Notes under the pieces: model-generated
What the model saw: the letters and a program-made list of their open reading frames with translations, nothing else
What the model was told of the DNA's origin: nothing
Database searches by the model: none
Assembly (NCBI RefSeq): GCF_021190915.1
Contig: NZ_JAIOAP010000022.1
Location: 35,714 to 99,713 of the forward strand
DNA from: Cohnella silvisoli
GTDB taxonomy: Bacteria > Bacillota > Bacilli > Paenibacillales > Paenibacillaceae
Reading direction: 5' to 3'
Length of the DNA: 64,000 bases
Part shown: positions 59,381-64,000 of the stretch, piece by piece
How the letters are laid out: each line of letters opens with the position of its first letter
Position numbering within the stretch: the first letter of the stretch is position 1
Made by a program: the position numbers and the translations under genes

Positions 59381-60017
59381 TTATATGAACAACAGTTCCA
59401 TTTCGTCAACTATTATTCTGCCGAATGTGTCGAACGATCGGTTATTGTGCCAGAAGGTTTGTAAATGATGCCCCTCCTCGTCGGTAAAATATTTAGTCCG
59501 TACAGGAGAGCTTCCCAATTTCGTTTTGGACCTTACCCTGGCGTAATCATCCCCATTTACGTAACTGATGAATTTCCATGCGGCTTCGATATTGGAAGAT
59601 TTGGCATCGATCGCGAGAATTTGATCTAGCGAAGTACCGTCTGTCACATTGGGATTCTGGGGATTCACAGGCATCGTAACGACATCCCAATTCTTAATGG
59701 CCTTTTCTTTGTTCACTTCTTGCGCCTGTTTGATCTGACTCAATAAATTATTATCGAATGGATTGAATCACTTTCTGTGAGGTTTCTAATACGGCTTTCC
59801 ATGACCCTAGAGTGCTTCCGATTGATGTTCCAAGATGAAACAGATCATAGATGTATGGATTGGTTTTAATCCCATAAATCCGTTCTTCGCTCGTTCCACT
59901 CGTTGGAAACCGGGCAGCCAATTGCAGCAAGCTATCCCAACTCATCCCATCCTCGGGGAGAGGCACCTCGTACTTGGTGAACAAATCTTTGTTATATACC
60001 ACCAACGACAAACACAT
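59381..60017 (-). pseudogene. Decayed extracellular sugar-binding protein gene (two frames)
   Basis: Two adjoining reading frames carry pieces of one ABC binding protein. 59751-60017 has SLVVYNKDLFTKYEVPLPEDGMSWDSLLQLA and EERIYGIKTNPYIYDLF. 59381-59743 has NWDVVTMPVNPQNPNVTDGTSLDQILAIDAKSSNIEAAWKFISYVNG. Between them the frame changes by one base at about 59750, and about 150 residues usually found here are missing. The N-terminal signal is absent. It is a fragment of a CUT1-type solute-binding lipoprotein. Confidence 0.8.
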
Positions 60018-60455
60018 CGTCCGGTGGTATTCTCATTGTTATTTCTTATTAGACCTGCCGCTCATAAGCGATCTGACGGCCATCCTCGAAGCCTTTGGCA
60101 AAGCCTGCGTTGTATTCCTCGTTATAAGATTGGTTATATCCCGAATTGTAAGCGTCGCTGCTCGTCGAACGCTTCTTTCTAGCTTTTGAGCTTCATAGGA
60201 GTCGTTCGTAATATGTGTGTACAACCAATTGCGGACCTTTTTAGCCTCCGTGTCTTTGACTGCGACCTTCTTCCGAGCAAAAGCTCATAAATCACGGCCG
60301 CTTCCTAATACATCCGCAGTACTGACCAAGGCCGACCGGCAGCAAAAGCTTATTCGTCCAGTAGGTGAGTAGTTTAAACAGCGTAACCGTTCCGTCCGCC
60401 AGTATACCCGCCTTCAAAACCAGCCCTCAAATCAAATGAACGATCCCTGGTCCAA
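60018..60455 (-). pseudogene. Decayed tail of a glycosyltransferase-associated protein
   Basis: No intact gene here. On the minus strand, 60049-60150 reads YNSGYNQSYNEEYNAGFAKGFEDGRQIAYERQV and stops. Upstream pieces in other frames (VAVKDTEAKKVRNWLYTHITNDSYEAQKL at 60190-60270 and LADGTVTLFKLLTYWTNK at 60325-60400) look like the preceding parts of the same protein, broken by frameshifts. Such Y-N-x-G-Y tails are familiar from Paenibacillus glycosyltransferase neighbours. Confidence 0.55.
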
Positions 60456-61169
60456 TTACCATTTATCCATGAACAATTGATAATTGCGCTCGACCAGCTT
60501 TTGCTGTTCTTGAATGCCTTCCTGCAGGAGGGTGGCACTGCCCTCATGGTAAATGAGGGTATCATGGCAGACAAGAATGCTGTATCCAACAAGCTTTGCG
60601 CGAAGGCAAAAGTCATCATACTCGTAATCTCCGACGGAAAACTGCTCATCCAACAGGCCGATTTTGTCCATGAGCTCCCGATGAAAAACAAAACAGATGC
60701 CGACAACTCTTTCAAACCGCTTCCATTTATTCGGATTTGAAACATTCACTTCTGCCGCAATTCTTTGAAATTCATCGATATTCTCAAAAGGATAGTGGGC
60801 CTGCTGCGGACCGCTTGCATAGTTGGTTATGGGACCAACAATTCCAATGTCGGATCCGCTATAAAGCGCTGCAGATAAATTACTTAGCCATCCATGCGTA
60901 ACCAATGTATAGCTATTCAACAGAACCAACGTATCGCCGGATGAAAGCAACAAACCTTTGTTGCAGGCAACCGAAAACCCTTCATTACGGGGAAGGGATA
61001 TAAACGGAACCTTCTCTCTCCGGCACCACTCTACTGTTCCATCCGTTGAAGCACTGTCAACGACAATAATCTCGTAGGGGATGTCGGTATGCTTGCGAAT
61101 GGATGAGATACAACCTTGTAGAAAATCAAGCTGATTATAAGTCGGAATGACAATAGTTGCTTTCTTCAT
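60456..61169 (-). CDS. Glycosyltransferase family 2 protein with altered metal-binding motif
   Basis: 237 residues from ATG 61169 (MKKATIVIPTYNQLDFL), after GTGGGAACG. GT-A fold: IVIPTYNQ, EIIVVDSASTDGT, FSVACNKGLLLSSGDTLVLLNSYTLV, then EQFSVGDYEYDDFCLRA. Where active members read LLNNDT, this protein has LLNSYT, so the Asp that binds the metal of the nucleotide sugar is missing. It ends rather abruptly (YQLFMDKW) and the following DNA is decayed. It probably has lost activity or has an unusual mechanism. Confidence 0.75.
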   Translation of the reverse strand: MKKATIVIPTYNQLDFLQGCISSIRKHTDIPYEIIVVDSASTDGTVEWCRREKVPFISLPRNEGFSVACNKGLLLSSGDTLVLLNSYTLVTHGWLSNLSAALYSGSDIGIVGPITNYASGPQQAHYPFENIDEFQRIAAEVNVSNPNKWKRFERVVGICFVFHRELMDKIGLLDEQFSVGDYEYDDFCLRAKLVGYSILVCHDTLIYHEGSATLLQEGIQEQQKLVERNYQLFMDKW

Positions 61170-62185
61170 CGTTCCCACTCCCCCAGAACACTTCGGTTAC
61201 GGGTCGAATCGGCAAAATTCAACCGGCTGCCCTGGGCAGTCATAGCTTCCCGCCACGCTTCGATATGATCCCCCGCCGCTCTTCTCCATTTTTCGTTGGA
61301 AGCCGAACGTTCGTAATGACTACTGGATTTCACCGCACCGCCGATACCGATACGCAAACCGCCGAGAATAGCCATTGCGTGCGCTTTAGCCGGAACCGCA
61401 AGGTTTGAGATCCCCATCGTATCGAGTGCATGCCGAGAAAGAGCAAATGGCAACGATGATAAAGAATTGGCTTTTAAATCCTTACGGTTTAAGCTTCTAT
61501 TCAGAAATTCATGAAAACGCTCGATGCCCGCTCTTTGATAAAACAATCCCAGCCTTGTCGAAATATCATTTAACGCAATATCCACCCGGCTTTCGCATTC
61601 CCATATGAAACGCGCCAAAATGTTCGCATCCACTGCTTGTTCCCCGTCGACGAACAATAGTGTATTCGCACTTGTCAGCTTGGCACCCAAGGACCGTTCG
61701 ACGTCCGGATCTACCGCTTCGGGAAAATGGACAACCACTGTATTTTTGTAATTGCGTGCAATAGTAAACATTTCATCCGATGCGTTATGAAGGACAACGA
61801 CAATTTCTTTAAGAGGTAAAATGCTGAGCTTCTTCAGAACACTTTGCAAATCTATCGCACGATTGCAGGCGCAAACGACAGCGGAGGCAGTGTTTCGGAG
61901 AGGAACAGGAATTATTTTTGAATATAAGCCGACACCTTTCATAAATCCGGAGGTGTAGCTCTTTCCCCTTTGGAGAATGACCTTCCAATCTCCCCCCTTC
62001 CCTCCAGCCCTTCGGTGGAAATATTGGCTCCAGTTCTTATGTGCAGCTTCTTGCAGTTGACCCGGGCTGTCGTTAAAAGCTTCGCTTTTTCGCCAATTTA
62101 TTCCGTCCTTTACCCCAGTGGAACGGTCCCGTAACAACACATTTTTCAAATGAATTTGATTGGGAATACTTCGTCTTTTATTCAT
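61166..62185 (-). CDS. GT2-like protein without the usual DxD motif
   Basis: 339 residues. The N-terminal ~110 residues are basic and not recognised. From residue 110 the protein follows a GT2 fold: ASAVVCACNRAIDLQSVLKKL, EIVVVLHNASDEMFTIARNY, EAVDPDVERSLGAKLTSANTLLFVDGEQAVDA. The motif expected as DAD or DxD is FVDGEQ. C-terminal parts (NDISTRLGLFYQRAGIERFHEFLNRSL, SRHALDTMGISNLAVPAKAHAMAI) align with the next gene (NDYSGPVKKF..VVLAKHALNQLLGR, SRKALDIIGTSALSVPPLAHTMAI), so it is a diverged paralogue. It overlaps the start of the downstream gene by 4 bases. Confidence 0.7.
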   Translation of the reverse strand: MNKRRSIPNQIHLKNVLLRDRSTGVKDGINWRKSEAFNDSPGQLQEAAHKNWSQYFHRRAGGKGGDWKVILQRGKSYTSGFMKGVGLYSKIIPVPLRNTASAVVCACNRAIDLQSVLKKLSILPLKEIVVVLHNASDEMFTIARNYKNTVVVHFPEAVDPDVERSLGAKLTSANTLLFVDGEQAVDANILARFIWECESRVDIALNDISTRLGLFYQRAGIERFHEFLNRSLNRKDLKANSLSSLPFALSRHALDTMGISNLAVPAKAHAMAILGGLRIGIGGAVKSSSHYERSASNEKWRRAAGDHIEAWREAMTAQGSRLNFADSTRNRSVLGEWER

Positions 62186-62187
62186 CC

Positions 62188-63054
62188 TTACCTCACCATC
62201 CATCGTTGACGATCCCCGTCTTCATATCCACCCCGGGAATCCGTTTTTCTCAACCACCATTGAATAGCTTCCAAATGATCTCCCATGATAAGCGGCGTCA
62301 AGGAATGCTTGCGCTCACGTTTCAGACGCATCGGATTTAGCTGTCCGACGTTCACATGAATTACCCGACGGACATTCAACCCTTTACAGATTGCCATCGT
62401 GTGCGCCAAGGGAGGCACGGACAATGCGGATGTGCCAATGATATCGAGCGCTTTGCGACTGAGTGCATGAGGAACCGCCGTAATGGAAGAACCTTCTAAA
62501 TCTGGTCTACCGAGCAGCTGGTTTAAAGCATGCTTGGCAAGAACGACTCCGTGGACAGTAAACTTTTTCACCGGACCAGAATAATCGTTTAATGCCACAT
62601 CCGCTCCTTGAGTTACGGCATCGACGAATGCTCTTAGCGTGGCTGCCGGGATGACCATGTCGGCGTCAATGAACAGTAAGATGTTCCCTTGTGCTTCCCT
62701 TGCTCCTATCGATCTTCCGACATCATGACCAAGCGGATGTTCGTACATCAGCACCTTCGCGCCGCTTTTTCTGGCAATTTCCAGTGACCCGTCTGTAGAG
62801 CCGTTGACAACAACAATAACTTCCGTTTGCGGATGCACTCTTGAGGCTTCACTTAAAACTCTTCGCAACGTTTTTCTTTCATTCATGACCGGTACGATAA
62901 CGGAAACGAAGGGAAAAGAGCCTTGTTCATTAGGCGAATCGATGTTGGGACTCTCCTCTTTGAACTTCTGCTTTCCTTTTGACAATCGCCGCGCTATTTT
63001 ACTCCGTCCGGACAACGGGGAACGCCCCCGGTGTTTTCCGAACTTATTCGCCAT
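62188..63054 (-). CDS. Glycosyltransferase family 2
   Basis: 288 residues from ATG 63054 (MANKFGKHRGRS), with GAGGGGGT before it. The first ~55 residues are basic and disordered-looking. The GT-A domain has VSVIVPVMNERKTLRRVLSEA, EVIVVVNGSTDGSLEIARK, GRSIGAREAQGNILLFIDADMVIP with the DAD motif, and ADVALNDYSGPVKKF. This is the intact member of the cluster. It presumably transfers sugar to a cell-surface or secreted acceptor, perhaps the tandem-repeat protein encoded upstream. The two-base gap to the following paralogue indicates an operon. Confidence 0.8.
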   Translation of the reverse strand: MANKFGKHRGRSPLSGRSKIARRLSKGKQKFKEESPNIDSPNEQGSFPFVSVIVPVMNERKTLRRVLSEASRVHPQTEVIVVVNGSTDGSLEIARKSGAKVLMYEHPLGHDVGRSIGAREAQGNILLFIDADMVIPAATLRAFVDAVTQGADVALNDYSGPVKKFTVHGVVLAKHALNQLLGRPDLEGSSITAVPHALSRKALDIIGTSALSVPPLAHTMAICKGLNVRRVIHVNVGQLNPMRLKRERKHSLTPLIMGDHLEAIQWWLRKTDSRGGYEDGDRQRWMVR

Positions 63055-63162
63055 TCCATCAACCCCCTCAGACTCGGGCAACGGTATACATGACATTGTA
63101 TGTGTGTCGTGTGTCTATTCGTAACGGCATATGTACTGTACTTAAGATCGTCACAGGTATGC

Positions 63163-63193
63163 CAAAAAGCGGCACCTACTTTGTCGGTGCCGC
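63163..63193 (-). terminator. Terminator after the tandem-repeat protein
   Basis: Minus-strand stem GCGGCACC / GGTGCCGC with a nine-base loop, followed by TTTTTGG. It stands 54 bases after the stop at 63247. Confidence 0.85.
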
Positions 63194-63246
63194 CGGCGCA
63201 TAATTCTCGAATTAACAAGCCCATTTTCGATCATTGGTCATTACAG

Positions 63247-64000
63247 CTATGCTTCCGTTTTAGTCCCGATTGCAATCCATTGAATCCAGCCTTGAGGCTC
63301 GGGTCCGAGGCGAGTACGGATGATTTCCAGTTCCGCTTCGTGTGCCCGTTTGCAGCCGAGAATACATCTGCAGGACGGATGGTCCGACATTGCAACCAGA
63401 ATGTAAGAGTCATCTGCGAATGGAGATGAGAAGGCAACGGTAACCTTGATCGTTTCCACTGCGCCTTGAAAAGCATAATACTGGCTCCCGAAGGCGAGGG
63501 AGATTCCTGGCAATTGAGCCGCCACCGGAAAGAATGCCAGCTTCGCCCCGCTGATGCTTCCGTCGGCCAGATGCTCAGTCGTCACGCTGCCTGCTCCCAG
63601 CTTCGCCCCGCTGACGCTTCCGTCGGCCAGATGCTCTGCCATCACGCTGCCTGCTCCCAGCTTCGCCCCGCTGACGCTTCCGTCGGCCAGATGCTCAGTC
63701 GTCACGCTGCCTGCTCCCAGCTTCGCCCCGTTGACGCTTCCGTCGGCCAGATGCTCAGTCGTCACGCTGCCTGTTCCCAGCTTCGCCCCGCTGACGCTTC
63801 CGTCGGCCAGATGCTCAGTCGTCACGCTGCCTGCTCCCAGCTTCGCCCCGCTGACGCTTCCGTCGGCCAGATGCTCAGCCGTCACGCTGCCTGCTCCCAG
63901 CTTCGCCCCGCTGACGCTTCCGTCGGCCAGATGCTCAGTCGTCACGCTGCCTGCTCCCAGCTTCGCCCCGTTGACGCTTCCGTCGGCCAGATGCTCAGTC
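63247..64000 (-). CDS. Tandem-repeat surface protein, C-terminal part (WIAG-tail-like), runs off window end
   Basis: At least 251 codons, open to the window edge. The upstream part consists of 20-residue repeats, TTEHLADGSVSGAKLGAGSV, in about eight copies. The C-terminal ~95 residues are unique (AQLPGISLAFGSQYYAFQGA, VAMSDHPSCRCILGCKRAHEAELEI) and end RLGPEPQGWIQWIAIGTKTEA, like the WIAG-tail domain of Paenibacillus proteins, which often carry similar repeats. The protein lies next to GT2 genes, so it may be the glycosylated acceptor. Its start is outside the window. Confidence 0.75.
   Translation of the reverse strand, partial: TEHLADGSVNGAKLGAGSVTTEHLADGSVSGAKLGAGSVTAEHLADGSVSGAKLGAGSVTTEHLADGSVSGAKLGTGSVTTEHLADGSVNGAKLGAGSVTTEHLADGSVSGAKLGAGSVMAEHLADGSVSGAKLGAGSVTTEHLADGSISGAKLAFFPVAAQLPGISLAFGSQYYAFQGAVETIKVTVAFSSPFADDSYILVAMSDHPSCRCILGCKRAHEAELEIIRTRLGPEPQGWIQWIAIGTKTEA
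63541..64000. repeat. 60-bp tandem repeats (7.7 copies to the window edge)
   Basis: Units start at 63541, 63601, 63661, 63721, 63781, 63841, 63901 and 63961. They are nearly identical, with substitutions such as CTCTGCC for CTCAGTC, or GTTGACG for GCTGACG. They encode 20-residue repeats on the minus strand, so the period is in frame. The array continues beyond the window. Confidence 0.97.

Noticed and set aside
63541..64000. Possible CRISPR or non-coding satellite
   Set aside because: The 60-bp units are in frame with a long open reading frame that ends in a unique domain, so they are coding repeats.
1..64000. tRNA or rRNA genes, T-box or other riboswitches
   Set aside because: I saw no cloverleaf-like sequence, T-box motif or conserved riboswitch core in the intergenic regions; weak structures cannot be excluded by eye.

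Overview
The window looks like the chromosome of a spore-forming Paenibacillaceae bacterium (Paenibacillus or Cohnella type). The evidence is the Bacillus-like backbone order (citZ-icd-mdh, pyk, accA, accD, dnaE, ytrH, ytrI, ytpI, ytoI), sporulation genes (gerE, a YhcN/YlaJ lipoprotein, YheC/YheD ATP-grasp proteins), YesM/YesN-type two-component genes and very large secreted modular proteins. Gene identities come from reading the protein sequences. No database search was possible.

Layout. 1-1.6 kb: 5' part of an MFS transporter, a LysE-type exporter and a small membrane protein. 1.7-5.7 kb: TCA genes mdh, icd and citZ. 6-9.7 kb: polyphosphate genes ppx and ppk, convergent; five hexamers at exactly 11-bp spacing upstream of ppk look like a PhoP box. 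9.8-14.7 kb: fxsA, an acyl-CoA thioesterase, pyk, accA, accD and a 62-codon gene. 14.9-36.5 kb: a polysaccharide-utilisation locus inserted between accD and dnaE. It holds an esterase, a GH172-type enzyme, an unassigned six-hairpin-like protein, a heparinase II/III-like lyase, an ABC sugar importer without its ATPase, a YesN/YesM regulator pair and two giant secreted enzymes (a GH-A-like hydrolase and an esterase) carrying F5/8C and FN3 modules. Three promoters of this locus share one box at a fixed distance from a -10-like hexamer. The sensor operon promoter has a cre-like site in its spacer.

37-44.4 kb: dnaE, ytrHI, ytpI, ytoI and a membrane protein with an Ala-Pro-Thr repeat. 44.5-45.2 kb: remnant of an ABC exporter. 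45.2-49.8 kb: a five-gene cassette with a phosphonopyruvate-decarboxylase-like enzyme, a PhnW-like aminotransferase and three consecutive YheC/YheD ATP-grasp proteins. It is the best candidate for an undescribed pathway: a spore-associated aminophosphonate (or taurine-like) conjugate. 50.2-52.4 kb: gerE with a sigma-K-type promoter, a YhcN/YlaJ lipoprotein and fabH. 52.4-59.3 kb: an epimerase remnant, a 1741-residue secreted protein and its SLH-domain partner. 59.4-64 kb: decayed fragments, three GT2-like genes (two without the usual metal-binding acidic motif), and a tandem-repeat protein with 60-bp units running off the window end.

The window shows a conserved central-metabolism and sporulation backbone interrupted by accessory islands for glycan degradation, surface structures and a probable spore-coat modification. 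Genes expected from Bacillus synteny but absent here are pfkA (between accA and pyk), the malic enzyme ytsJ (next to accD) and nrnA (between ytrI and ytpI).
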